This document shows, in pieces, positions 35,790 to 44,393 of a stretch of 64,000 nucleotides of DNA. Position 1 is the stretch's first letter. The number at the start of each line of letters is the position of its first letter. The translations under genes were made by a program, and so were the position numbers. The notes below the pieces were generated by a model. The model did no database searches and had not been told where the DNA came from. It worked only from the letters and a program-made list of their open reading frames with translations. Source of the DNA: Bacillota bacterium (GTDB taxonomy: Bacteria > Bacillota > Dethiobacteria > DTU022); the NCBI GenBank assembly GCA_011389985.1, contig JAABTH010000008.1, forward strand, positions 1 to 64,000, read 5' to 3'.

Positions 35790-36485
35790 TTATTCAAGCG
35801 ATAAGGTTTTAGGCGACTTTTTTGTTTTCACTTCATGCTGTAGTCTTTTCAAGCGCTCATCTTCTGCCGAGCTGTAGTAGATCAGGCTTTGAAGCTCTAT
35901 AGTTAGATCGGCATTATGAACATGTACTCCTTCAGGCACATTGAGTTTAATCGGTGCGAAGTTCAAAATTGCACTTACACCATGTTTTGTAACCAGATCT
36001 ACAGTTTCCTGGGCTGACATTGCCGGAACCGTTATAATAGCAACTTTAATACCATGCTCTTCAATAAACGATGGGGCTTCGTCTATAGAATAGATGTTAA
36101 TTTCATCAATTTTTTTACCAATCAAGCGAGGATCCTGATCAAAAACAGCGAGAACGTCAACATATGGGTTTTTTGTAGAATTATAACGGGTCAGGGCTGT
36201 TCCCAGATTACCTGCACCAATGATAACTGTTTTAATTGTTTCATCAAGGCCTATTATTTTAATTATTTTTTCCCTCAGGTAAGCGGTGTTGTAACCGGCT
36301 CCGCGTGTTCCGAAAGCGCCAAAATATGCCAAATCTTTACGGATTTGTTCAGCCGTAAATCCGGACTCTTTACTTAGTTCTTTCGAAGAGATCATGTCCA
36401 CCCTGCGTTCGATTAACTGATCCAAAATACGGAGATAAACGGGTAGCCTTTTAATAACTGACTTTGAGATAGCACGATCAGGCAT
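35790..36485 (-). CDS. rex: Redox-sensing transcriptional repressor Rex
   Basis: A 231-residue NADH-responsive DNA-binding repressor of fermentation and respiration genes. The N-terminal winged helix spans about 12-75 (KSVIKRLPVYLRIL, then TAEQIRKDLAYFG), followed by a Rossmann domain with GAGNLGTAL and the AVFDQDP block, and a C-terminal swapped helix. The start at 36485 lies eight bases behind GGAGG; a TTG five codons earlier overlaps that site. It follows a polyprenyl synthase gene by 23 bases. Its presence fits a strict anaerobe that manages NADH disposal. Confidence 0.95.
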   Translation of the reverse strand: MPDRAISKSVIKRLPVYLRILDQLIERRVDMISSKELSKESGFTAEQIRKDLAYFGAFGTRGAGYNTAYLREKIIKIIGLDETIKTVIIGAGNLGTALTRYNSTKNPYVDVLAVFDQDPRLIGKKIDEINIYSIDEAPSFIEEHGIKVAIITVPAMSAQETVDLVTKHGVSAILNFAPIKLNVPEGVHVHNADLTIELQSLIYYSSAEDERLKRLQHEVKTKKSPKTLSLE

Positions 36486-36508
36486 CAATATATCCTCCAA
36501 GAATCTTC

Positions 36509-37543
36509 TTATTTTCTGCGGCCCAGTAAGTCTCGGGCCAGACCTTCCAGTAATTCAGCTTTTTTCACACTGATCGATTTCATTTTACTAATAGTATTAA
36601 TTGAAGCTGTCGCATATTCTTCGGCTTTTTGATATGTATATTCGAGCCCGTCACCTGTGAGAACTGCCTGAACAGCATGATTAAAATAATCAGCGTTGCT
36701 ATCTTTTTGTTTTATATAGTTATTAAGCAATTTAGCTGTTTCTTTATCTGCGGTCTGCATGGTGCGAATTAATGGCAATGTTATAACCCTGTTATTTAAA
36801 TCGCCATATAATGGCTTCCCTGTTTCTTTGCCATTATCCGAGTAATCAAGGTAATCATCAATGATCTGAAAAGCTACACCAAGATTATAACCATATTCCG
36901 CCCATAAAATTAGTTCTTCAGGTTCACCGCCGCCAACCAGGCTGCCAGCTTCACAACAACCGGCAAAAAAAGACGCGCTTTTTTTACCAATCCACTTGAA
37001 GTAATCTTCTTCTATATTAGGAGAAGCATAATCGGCAAATGCCTGCTCTATTTCCCCTTCAGCAAGGTTTTGCACGATACCTACGACAACATCCATCAAG
37101 CGCCAACTTCTCTGTTCCACGAGAATTTTATAAACCTGGCTTAAAATATAATCGCCGCAGAGAACTGCAATTTTATTACTCCACTTTCTGTGAACAGTTT
37201 CTTTCCCTCTGCGTATAGAGGCCTGATCAATGACATCGTCATGAAGCAACGATGCCGTATGCATTAGTTCCAGAGCGGCAGCAATATCGATATAAGGCTT
37301 TAAGTTCAAACCAGAACTAGAAGCAGCAGTTAAAAATAAAGCCGGACGGATTCTTTTTCCCGCACTGGTGATAATATAGCTGCCCAACATTTTTATTTCA
37401 GGGCCCGCAGTTTCTATAATCTGACCCAGTCGTTTTTCTACCAGGATCAATTCTTTTTCTATCATGCGCCAGTTATCTGCCAGTATCTCCCTGCCCCTGT
37501 CTTGTAAATATACTTTTGCTATTGCATGTTCGACATAAAACAA
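36509..37543 (-). CDS. Polyprenyl (heptaprenyl-type) diphosphate synthase
   Basis: A 344-residue trans-prenyltransferase that builds the isoprenoid side chain of menaquinone or a related lipid. It has the first Asp-rich motif LLHDDVID with following RRG, the GDYILSQ block and the second motif QIIDDYLDY. Residues around the first motif (MHTASLLHDD) are those of long-chain synthases such as HepT/HepS component II, but chain length cannot be fixed by reading. The start is TTG at 37543, behind AAAGGAT. It belongs to a minus-strand run with mnmM, DUF503 and rex. Confidence 0.88.
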   Translation of the reverse strand: MFYVEHAIAKVYLQDRGREILADNWRMIEKELILVEKRLGQIIETAGPEIKMLGSYIITSAGKRIRPALFLTAASSSGLNLKPYIDIAAALELMHTASLLHDDVIDQASIRRGKETVHRKWSNKIAVLCGDYILSQVYKILVEQRSWRLMDVVVGIVQNLAEGEIEQAFADYASPNIEEDYFKWIGKKSASFFAGCCEAGSLVGGGEPEELILWAEYGYNLGVAFQIIDDYLDYSDNGKETGKPLYGDLNNRVITLPLIRTMQTADKETAKLLNNYIKQKDSNADYFNHAVQAVLTGDGLEYTYQKAEEYATASINTISKMKSISVKKAELLEGLARDLLGRRK

Positions 37544-37570
37544 TAAATATCCTTTTATAGAAGTTAACTG

Positions 37571-38143
37571 CTATTGAAAATACTGTTTTTGCACAATTAT
37601 CAGTTCGGGCGGCTGCTTCTGCCTGTTTAGCAACTCTAAATGTAAAACCGTAAACTCTTTAGTTGATAGTTTTTTACAATAGGGAATCAACTTTAGTTTT
37701 TCATAATTTCCTTCTTCGTGCCCTGGATACATTGTTATAGTTATAATTCCGCCCATATTTAGTAAGCTAAGCGCCTGACTTAGACTTTCAATTGTTGTCT
37801 GAACGTTTGTAACCAAACGTTGATCTCCACCAGGTAAATAACCAAGATTATACGTAACAGCAACAACCGGCTCTGTTATATAATCTGTTAATTTTTCATG
37901 ACCGCTTTTAATTAAAGTCACCCGTTCGTATAAAGCTGATTTTCTTAATCTCTCTGCTGTTCTTGTTAGAGCTTCTGTCTGAATATCAAAAGCATAAACA
38001 TGACCCTGTGGGCCAACTTTCTGAGCGAGGTATTCTGTATCATAACCATTGCCGGCTGTAGCATCTATAACCTGATCCCCCGGGCTGATAACCAGGTCGA
38101 GGTAACGATGTGACATATCAGTTACTTTTTTTAAAGCAAACAT
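37571..38143 (-). CDS. mnmM: Class I SAM methyltransferase, MnmM/YtqB type
   Basis: A 190-residue methyltransferase of the rRNA_methylase/YtqB family. Motif I is VIDATAGNGYDTEYLA (residues 25-40), followed by YAFDIQ and the family-specific YNLGYLPGGD. Characterised members (Bacillus MnmM) methylate the 5-aminomethyl group of 2-thiouridine at tRNA position 34. The length matches. It starts 14 bases after the DUF503 gene and is followed by the polyprenyl synthase gene. The family assignment is strong, the exact substrate inferred from homology. Confidence 0.85.
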   Translation of the reverse strand: MFALKKVTDMSHRYLDLVISPGDQVIDATAGNGYDTEYLAQKVGPQGHVYAFDIQTEALTRTAERLRKSALYERVTLIKSGHEKLTDYITEPVVAVTYNLGYLPGGDQRLVTNVQTTIESLSQALSLLNMGGIITITMYPGHEEGNYEKLKLIPYCKKLSTKEFTVLHLELLNRQKQPPELIIVQKQYFQ

Positions 38144-38157
38144 TACTATAACCTCTT

Positions 38158-38439
38158 TTAATAATTTTCGACTCGGGTTGAGATTATATCTACTCCGTTT
38201 TCCTTTTCAACATATGTAAAAATACTTTCCATAATTTTATCAGCACCCGATCCGTTATAACAAACCACAGCCAGGCCAAGCTCGGATCTTTGCCATAGAT
38301 CCTGACTGCCTACCTCTGTTACAGAAACATTAAAACGATTACGCAATCTCTGTATGAGGCTTTTTATGACCTTTCGCTTTGATTTAAGCGAGGTTGTTCC
38401 GGGAACATACAATTCCAGAAGACAGATAGCCACACGCAT
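38158..38439 (-). CDS. DUF503 (YlxP-like) protein
   Basis: A 93-residue protein with the DUF503 pattern: a first strand RVAICLLELYVPGTTSLKSKR, then VIKSLIQRLRNRFNVSVTEVG and the SELGLAVVCYN strand. YlxP of Bacillus lies in the ribosome/rbfA region and is suspected to act in ribosome assembly, but the role is not established. The ATG at 38439 follows GAAGGTGG; an upstream in-frame GTG at 38448 overlaps that site. Confidence 0.85.
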   Translation of the reverse strand: MRVAICLLELYVPGTTSLKSKRKVIKSLIQRLRNRFNVSVTEVGSQDLWQRSELGLAVVCYNGSGADKIMESIFTYVEKENGVDIISTRVENY

Positions 38440-38512
38440 TGCAACCACCTTCGCATATTTTATTAATAAGCATACATATTTTTTACCTGTAATTTAAATG
38501 CTCTGGCATGGA

Positions 38513-39655
38513 TCATATAAATTGCATCATTATCTTTTGGATGTAGTTGTCGACAGATGTTTTTTTATCCTTCAGGGTCCGGTGAAGCTGCTCCACTGGC
38601 AAATATGCTGCGCTATCATCTAAATCATCCAGGGTTCTAAAGTGTCCTGTTCTACGCCCAAGCCGGTAAATCTCCTGTTCTTTAACTGGCAACTGGAGAT
38701 ACTTGTATATTATTTCCAGCATCTTATTTTTATCTCCTGGCAATTGTCCTGACAGATCCTCAAAAAGATTAAGAATGTGATCGCTGTAAACAAAGCTTTC
38801 AATTCCATCAAGATTTTCAATAAAAAGAGCAAGCTCACGGGCTATACCATCATCGTTTAATGGAACAAATTCTCCCGCTACTACCTTATCATATAGAGGA
38901 CAAACAGTTGGCACAGCCAGAGTACGAAGCCTGATATAATCCGGATTGATTTTATTCAAAAGGGCAGCAGAATCAATTGCATGTTCCCGCCATAGCGCTT
39001 CACCACCCAACCCCGGCATAACATATTCGCTTAAAGAAAGTCCGGCAGCCTTAACATTTATTCCCGCCTCCAGATGCTGCGAAGAAGTTGCTCCTTTTTC
39101 CATATACTCGAGTACCTTGTCGTTTCCGCTTTCCATTCCGATATGAATACGACTTAGACCCGCCTTTTTTAGATTGACCAGATCTTGCACTGAGCGACGA
39201 ACAATTGTCCTTGATCTAGCATAACTTGTAATACGTTTTATAGATGGAAATTCCGCTTTAAGCAAACCTAGTATCTTTTCTAACAAGGAAATAGGTAACA
39301 TAAGGCTGTCAGCATCCTGTAAAAATACGTTCTCGCCCCCTTTGTATAACCAGAAAGCCATTGGAAGCAGATTGTAATAATCGGTTTGAATAAGGCTTAA
39401 GGTCTGCCTGTTAATTACGCCTTTATAACCTGAAGCAGCAGATATAGATCTAATATGTTCAGCAGCTGCTGCCATGTTCTTAATATCTTCTTTGATATCT
39501 TCCAGACTGCGTTTGCTAAATTTATCTTGCTTATAGACAGGGCAAAACAGACAACGATTCCAAGGACAATTGCGGGTTAACCGGACTAACAAACTTCCCG
39601 CTTCGCTGGGAGGACGGATCGGGCCCTGTTCGTAATAATAGCTTGTTGCTGACAT
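38513..39655 (-). CDS. Radical SAM protein with CX4CX2C cluster motif
   Basis: A 380-residue radical SAM enzyme of unknown substrate. The 4Fe-4S binding cysteines lie at CPWNRCLFC (residues 29-37), a CX4CX2C spacing seen in one branch of the superfamily instead of the common CX3CX2C. A TIM-barrel region follows (FLQDADSLMLP, RIHIGMESGNDKVLEYMEKG, VMPGLGG), resembling HemN- or Elp3-like radical SAM domains. No B12-binding or second-cluster domain is evident. It is upstream of DUF503 with a 64-base gap. Function is not assigned. Confidence 0.85.
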   Translation of the reverse strand: MSATSYYYEQGPIRPPSEAGSLLVRLTRNCPWNRCLFCPVYKQDKFSKRSLEDIKEDIKNMAAAAEHIRSISAASGYKGVINRQTLSLIQTDYYNLLPMAFWLYKGGENVFLQDADSLMLPISLLEKILGLLKAEFPSIKRITSYARSRTIVRRSVQDLVNLKKAGLSRIHIGMESGNDKVLEYMEKGATSSQHLEAGINVKAAGLSLSEYVMPGLGGEALWREHAIDSAALLNKINPDYIRLRTLAVPTVCPLYDKVVAGEFVPLNDDGIARELALFIENLDGIESFVYSDHILNLFEDLSGQLPGDKNKMLEIIYKYLQLPVKEQEIYRLGRRTGHFRTLDDLDDSAAYLPVEQLHRTLKDKKTSVDNYIQKIMMQFI

Positions 39656-39672
39656 TTAACCCTCCATTTTCA

Positions 39673-39702
39673 ATAAAGGGCACAGTTTCCTGTGCCCTTA
39701 TC
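39673..39702 (-). terminator. Terminator after the two-component genes
   Basis: On the minus strand, AAGGGCACAG / CTGTGCCCTT with loop GAAA and a short T-rich tail, just after the response regulator stop at 39732. Confidence 0.65.
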
Positions 39703-39731
39703 TAATATATTAAAGTTAATAGCATCCTCTT

Positions 39732-40100
39732 CTACTCTGCCAGATATTTTTTCAACAGATCCCATAACTCCTGGGGCTTAAAAGGTTTAGTCATGTAATT
39801 ATCCGCTCCCAAATCAAACGCTCTCTGACGATCTTCTTCTTCAGCTTTGGCAGTCAGAACAATAATTGGGATACTGCTGGTAGCTTCTTCTCCCTTTAAA
39901 ACTTTCAAAACCTCAAATCCATCAATTTTTGGTAATAGCAGATCAAGCAAAATTAAGTCAGGATATTCCCTGCGCACTGCATTTAAAGCTTCTTCTCCGT
40001 CTTCGACAATTTCTACCTGGTAACCGACAGCATCCAGACAGGTTCGCACACCCAGTATTACATTTTTTTCATCTTCTACCAATAGAACTTTTTTGCTCAT
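39732..40100 (-). CDS. Single-domain response regulator
   Basis: A 122-residue receiver domain with no output domain. The acidic pair is in LLVEDEKN (residues 9-10), the phosphoacceptor is D53 (LILLDLLLP), and the conserved Thr and Lys are in VLTAKAE and MTKPFKP. Stand-alone receivers act as phosphate shuttles or by protein contact. It lies three bases after the histidine kinase gene, so the two form a pair. Confidence 0.93.
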   Translation of the reverse strand: MSKKVLLVEDEKNVILGVRTCLDAVGYQVEIVEDGEEALNAVRREYPDLILLDLLLPKIDGFEVLKVLKGEEATSSIPIIVLTAKAEEEDRQRAFDLGADNYMTKPFKPQELWDLLKKYLAE

Positions 40101-40103
40101 TCC

Positions 40104-41216
40104 TTAACCTCCATCTTCCTGATCTCCATTTGGCAGTGTAACAGCCTCTTCACCCTGATATACAGGGAAAGTAAAGGTAAAAGTAGTTCCTTTTCCCAAC
40201 TCACTTTCTACCCAAATTTCACCACCATGAGCCATGACTATATCTTTAGCAATAGCTAAACCCAGACCAACCCCACCAGCGCCTTTATGTCCCGGACCAC
40301 TTACCTGAACATATTTGCGAAATATTTTTTCCTGGTGTTCTTTCGGAATGCCACAACCGGTGTCTTCAACAGAAAAGAAATGACGTTTTCCACGCTGCCT
40401 GACTCTTACAGTGATTGTGCCTCCCTGATCTGTATACCGCATGGCATTACCTACAAGGTTGGCAAGAACCCATACCGATTTGTTAAAATCGGCTGCAACA
40501 GGCGGCAGTTTCGGGGGGAGGTCAGTTATTAATTCTATACCCTGTTTATCAGCCTGAACTTTAAGCGGCCTTACCGCTTCCTGAACCAAATCGGCTACAT
40601 CAGTTGGTTCTGCTTCGACATAAATCGTGCCGGATTCAATCCTGGAAAGTTCCATTAGATTATCGATAAGTCTGTTCAATCTTTCGCAATCTGAACCGAT
40701 AGCTTCAAGCACTTCTTTACCTCTCGGAGTCAGATCTCCAAGCATACCCTCTTTTAGCATTTCTACACCGACTATAATTGTTGTAAGGGGTGTTCTGAAT
40801 TCATGGGATACTATTGAAACAAAGTCAGTCTTTATTTTTTCCATCTCGTGGAAGCGGGTTACATCTGTAAGCTGCACAAGAGCGCCCCATAATTTTTCTT
40901 CATGGAAAATAGGGTTAATTGCAATTTTGAAGAAATAACGTTGGTCAAGTCTTTTAATTTTTACCGAGGCTTCTTCATATGAACACTTTAATGCAGATTG
41001 CTGTTCAAAAACTTCAGAAATCAAATCATTTATTTTTTTGATCGAAGTTAATACCGCAATCGGTTTACCGCCGGCTTTTTCAAAATCAGTGTGGAAAAAT
41101 TCGCCGGCCTGCTTATTGAGCCAAACAACTTTTTTATCGAGATCTATCAGGAAAACAGCATCTGCAAGGTTGTCGGCAATTGTTTCAAGATTTATAGGAT
41201 CCGGTAGTTTGTTCAA
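40104..41216 (-). CDS. Soluble PAS-domain sensor histidine kinase
   Basis: A 370-residue kinase without membrane segments. A PAS domain spans about residues 8-125 (AVFLIDLDKKVVWLNKQAGEFF). The dimerisation/phosphoacceptor helix has H138 in SHEFRTPL, and the ATPase domain has VLANLVGNAMRYT (N box), EDTGCGIP (G1), the F box and GVGLGLAI (G2). The start is TTG at 41216 behind AGGTGTAAC. It feeds the adjacent single-domain regulator. The signal sensed is unknown. Confidence 0.92.
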   Translation of the reverse strand: MNKLPDPINLETIADNLADAVFLIDLDKKVVWLNKQAGEFFHTDFEKAGGKPIAVLTSIKKINDLISEVFEQQSALKCSYEEASVKIKRLDQRYFFKIAINPIFHEEKLWGALVQLTDVTRFHEMEKIKTDFVSIVSHEFRTPLTTIIVGVEMLKEGMLGDLTPRGKEVLEAIGSDCERLNRLIDNLMELSRIESGTIYVEAEPTDVADLVQEAVRPLKVQADKQGIELITDLPPKLPPVAADFNKSVWVLANLVGNAMRYTDQGGTITVRVRQRGKRHFFSVEDTGCGIPKEHQEKIFRKYVQVSGPGHKGAGGVGLGLAIAKDIVMAHGGEIWVESELGKGTTFTFTFPVYQGEEAVTLPNGDQEDGG

Positions 41217-41352
41217 AGTTACACCTGCCTTTCAGTAAAAGCATATTATATTATATTGGGTTATTATAGCTAAAGGCCTTTATATTATATCATCTTCGGG
41301 AATCAATGAAAAGCACTTGACCACTATATTCGAATAAAGAAGAAACAAAGAA

Positions 41353-41383
41353 GAAACAAAGCCCCCGCATCGGCGGAGGCTTA
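41353..41383 (-). terminator. Terminator after the PaaK-like ligase genes
   Basis: On the minus strand, AAGCCTCCGC / GCGGGGGCTT with loop CGAT and a T-rich tail, 20 bases past the ligase stop codon. Confidence 0.7.
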
Positions 41384-41404
41384 TGGTATTATTAATGTCT
41401 AACA

Positions 41405-42829
41405 TTATCCAGCACGATTATCAAATATATTTTGCTCGGTGATATTCTTTTCAAGCCCAATTTTACTGACCACTGCATCAATCGTGCTGCTTTCTACTGA
41501 AACAGATATTTCATATTCTTTCTCCAAATCTTCTTTCAGGGCTTGAAGCAAAGCTTCTTCTCCAACTCCTGACACAGCCTTAACGACAACCCTCAAAGAA
41601 TCTTCAGAGCCGGATCGATTAATTTCGCAGTACCAGAGCAAAATATCATCGTGTGCGAACATATTGCTCCTGAGTTGATTACCATTTAATATAATTTTTC
41701 CGGATTTGCCCTGTAAAAAATAATAATGCTCTTTGCGTTCAATATCACCCAGTATCCTTGGTACAGTACGCTTACAATGTGGGCATGGCTCAGTAGTGTA
41801 ACCCCCTGTAGCTAGATCGCCTGTTTTAAAGCGAAGTAAAACTGTACCCCTCGTATCGAGATGAGTAATCACCACTTCACCTCTTTGCCCTTCACCCAGA
41901 ACTTCTCCACTTTCCGGATCGACAATCTCAATCAAAATATGATCAGGATTAGTATGGTAGCCATAACCGGGGGCGCATTCAGCCCAACCTGATTTTGCTT
42001 CTGAGACAAAGTATATCCGCTGTACTTTATGATCTTTTGCCTTAACCGAATCCATCAACCGGGTTAGTTTGTCGACGGCAACCATTGGGGTATAATCAAT
42101 ACCCAGAATGATTCTCTCGAGATTCTGAGCGCTAAACCCAAAGTGTTCAAGAGTCTGGAGAGCAAACCTGGCATAACCAGGCGAAATCGCAATAGTGGAA
42201 GCCTCCATGCTGTCGAGAGCTTTTAAGATCTTCTCAAGACCTAAGACCTTGCCTCCCCCGGTTTGCAAAGCTGTACTGCCAATACCTATAGTGCTGTGAA
42301 ACATTTGCCAAAAAAATGCATTAGGTGCAAAAGTAAAAGCATTAATCAATGTATCATCGCGACCAACGTCGAGCACATCGAAAGCCCTTAACCCTGCTTC
42401 TTTAAGATTATCAAGATCATAATGCGTATACTCGATAGGTACCGGCTTTGCTGTGCGGCCAGCAGTGAAGTAAAGGGTATGAAACTTGTAATGATCAGGG
42501 TCAGGTCCGGTATCTTTTTTACCGAAGAGCGAAAAGCCTTTTTTCTTTACTTTCATCTCGCCCTCTGCGGGAGGTTCGAGCACAAATTTCTTCGGACGAA
42601 GCAGATCATCCTCCCGGGGGACAATATCTGCTTTCTCGGTAAACGGTATTTTCTTTAAATCACTGATACTTTTTATTTCATCAGGATTAATCCCATGATC
42701 ACTAAATAATTTTTTGTAATAAGGATGCCTTAACGCCAACTCTTCTGTTAACATTTTTTGCAGTTCTTCTTCCTGCATTTTTTTAATAGCAGGTGCCGGC
42801 ATCCGGCTTATTTTATTCCATGCCTGCAT
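41405..42829 (-). CDS. Phenylacetate-CoA ligase-like (AMP-forming) protein, divergent copy
   Basis: A 474-residue member of the PaaK branch of adenylate-forming enzymes. Homology to the neighbour at 42860 is clear throughout, with PYYKKLFSDHGI, LKKIPFTEKADI, FKTGDLATGG and CPHCKRTVPRI. Two active-site blocks differ: the phosphate loop reads TAGRTAKP in place of SGTTGxP, and the YGxTE block is replaced by YFVSEA. An extra charged insert lies near residue 90-115 (KVKKKGFSLFGKKD). It may have lost or changed activity. ATG follows GAGGCAAAG. Substrate unknown. Confidence 0.82.
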   Translation of the reverse strand: MQAWNKISRMPAPAIKKMQEEELQKMLTEELALRHPYYKKLFSDHGINPDEIKSISDLKKIPFTEKADIVPREDDLLRPKKFVLEPPAEGEMKVKKKGFSLFGKKDTGPDPDHYKFHTLYFTAGRTAKPVPIEYTHYDLDNLKEAGLRAFDVLDVGRDDTLINAFTFAPNAFFWQMFHSTIGIGSTALQTGGGKVLGLEKILKALDSMEASTIAISPGYARFALQTLEHFGFSAQNLERIILGIDYTPMVAVDKLTRLMDSVKAKDHKVQRIYFVSEAKSGWAECAPGYGYHTNPDHILIEIVDPESGEVLGEGQRGEVVITHLDTRGTVLLRFKTGDLATGGYTTEPCPHCKRTVPRILGDIERKEHYYFLQGKSGKIILNGNQLRSNMFAHDDILLWYCEINRSGSEDSLRVVVKAVSGVGEEALLQALKEDLEKEYEISVSVESSTIDAVVSKIGLEKNITEQNIFDNRAG

Positions 42830-42859
42830 GCTTTGCCTCCTCTCTGCCTTTCGGCGCTA

Positions 42860-44320
42860 TTATGTACTTGGCCGGTTATCAATTATTCTTTTCTCTTTTA
42901 ATTCTGTTTCCATGCCAAGCTGGGAAATCAGTTCAGGGACCGTTTTAAAGATTACGTCAGTCAGCGATACTTCAGTGTCTCTTAATACTTTTTGCTGCAG
43001 GTCTCCAACAAACTGATCACGGTTAACTTCACCTTTTGTTGCCACGTAGAGCACAATTTCATCAAGATCAAAGGGATCATTATTTCTTTTTCGCATTTCA
43101 ACCTGCCATTCTTCAATATCCGGATGGCTCATCATCAGCGGGAAGAAGTTATTTAAGTTTACAAGCGTTCCTTTAACCTTGGTCATATTAAACTCTTTCA
43201 GTTCAGATTTACGCTGTATATTTGAGCTGATTCTTGGCACAGTACGGCCACAGTTGGGACAGGGTTCATAAAAAAGCCCGCCCTTGGCAATATCACCGGT
43301 GCGATAACGCAAAACTGCTGTTCCACGCCAGTCAAGAGCCGTATATACTATCTCACCTTCTTCGCCTTCACCTACCGGCTCACCACTTTCGGGATCAACC
43401 GTTTCAAAGATCTCCATGTCGGGATAAAGGTGATACCCGTAGTACTCATCGTGGGACGGGCATTCAGGCCAGGCAACTTTAGCTTCTGTCATACCATAAG
43501 TTGCAAGAACCATAACATTATCAGCCCCAAGCTGGGTAAAAAGTTCTTTAATTTTATCTTTAAGCCCGGGAGGCACTCTTTCACCACCGAAGAATATTCG
43601 CTTAATCGACGAAAAATCGCGGCCCTGTTTTACAGCTTCACGAAGAAAATAGTAACAGTAACCCGGTATAAATACTGCAACAGTTGGACGCAGATATTCA
43701 AAAGCATCCATCAAATTATTAGTGCCGACAATTTTGCCGCCCCCACTGTGGAAACCGGCTACATTCATTTTCTCGCCGGCAAAATATGTCTGCCAGAAGG
43801 CAAGGTGCGGCGCAAAAGGAAAACAATTGACAACAATATCATCGCTGGTTACTTCGAATACATCTAACAGTCGATACCCTGATTCGCGAAGATTTTCAAG
43901 ATCTCGTTTTGAATAAACAAAAGGAGTGGGAAGAGCAGTCCTCCCGGTGGTAAAATGAATATGCACCGGTTTGAAATCATAAACCTTATCCTCCACCAAA
44001 GCTTTACCACCTGTCATTGACATCTTGGCCAGGTGTCCGTATTTTTCTGTAAGCTCTTCATCGGGACGGATAACAAAATCTTTCGCTTTTTGCGGTTCTT
44101 CATCTGTAGGAGCTATATCCCATTTATATGTGAACGGTAAATGGCGTAAATCGTCTATACCCTTAATTTTAAAGGGATCGATATTTTGCTCTTTTAACAG
44201 CTTGCTGTAATAAGGACTGTGGAGGTACATCTGGTTTGCAATAAAAGCGCGCAGTTTTCGATCCTGCATCTCTTTTATCTCTTTATAAGGCATCTTACTC
44301 AGCTTCTCCCAATTCTCCAT
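42860..44320 (-). CDS. Phenylacetate-CoA ligase-like (AMP-forming) protein
   Basis: A 486-residue PaaK-family enzyme expected to activate an aryl or other carboxylic acid with ATP and CoA. It shows PYYSKLLKEQNI, LRHLPFTYKWDI, a phosphate loop TTGRTALPTPF (again GRTA, not GTTG), the TYGMTEAK adenine-binding block, RYRTGDIAKGG and the CPNCGRTVPRI signature. It is the upstream member of a tandem pair (31 bases apart), and lies downstream of a symporter that could import the acid. Substrate is not inferable; the unusual phosphate loop argues against simply naming it paaK. Confidence 0.85.
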   Translation of the reverse strand: MENWEKLSKMPYKEIKEMQDRKLRAFIANQMYLHSPYYSKLLKEQNIDPFKIKGIDDLRHLPFTYKWDIAPTDEEPQKAKDFVIRPDEELTEKYGHLAKMSMTGGKALVEDKVYDFKPVHIHFTTGRTALPTPFVYSKRDLENLRESGYRLLDVFEVTSDDIVVNCFPFAPHLAFWQTYFAGEKMNVAGFHSGGGKIVGTNNLMDAFEYLRPTVAVFIPGYCYYFLREAVKQGRDFSSIKRIFFGGERVPPGLKDKIKELFTQLGADNVMVLATYGMTEAKVAWPECPSHDEYYGYHLYPDMEIFETVDPESGEPVGEGEEGEIVYTALDWRGTAVLRYRTGDIAKGGLFYEPCPNCGRTVPRISSNIQRKSELKEFNMTKVKGTLVNLNNFFPLMMSHPDIEEWQVEMRKRNNDPFDLDEIVLYVATKGEVNRDQFVGDLQQKVLRDTEVSLTDVIFKTVPELISQLGMETELKEKRIIDNRPST

Positions 44321-44393
44321 AAAGCAATCACCTCCTGTGGGAAATATCAGGCAGGGGTATAATAACCGGAATTACTGCCCCTGCCTGTGCAGT

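Noticed and set aside
41338-41360. Tandem copy of AAAGAAGAAAC upstream of the histidine kinase
   Set aside because: Two copies in an A-rich stretch are likely slippage, with no sign of a binding site or repeat array.
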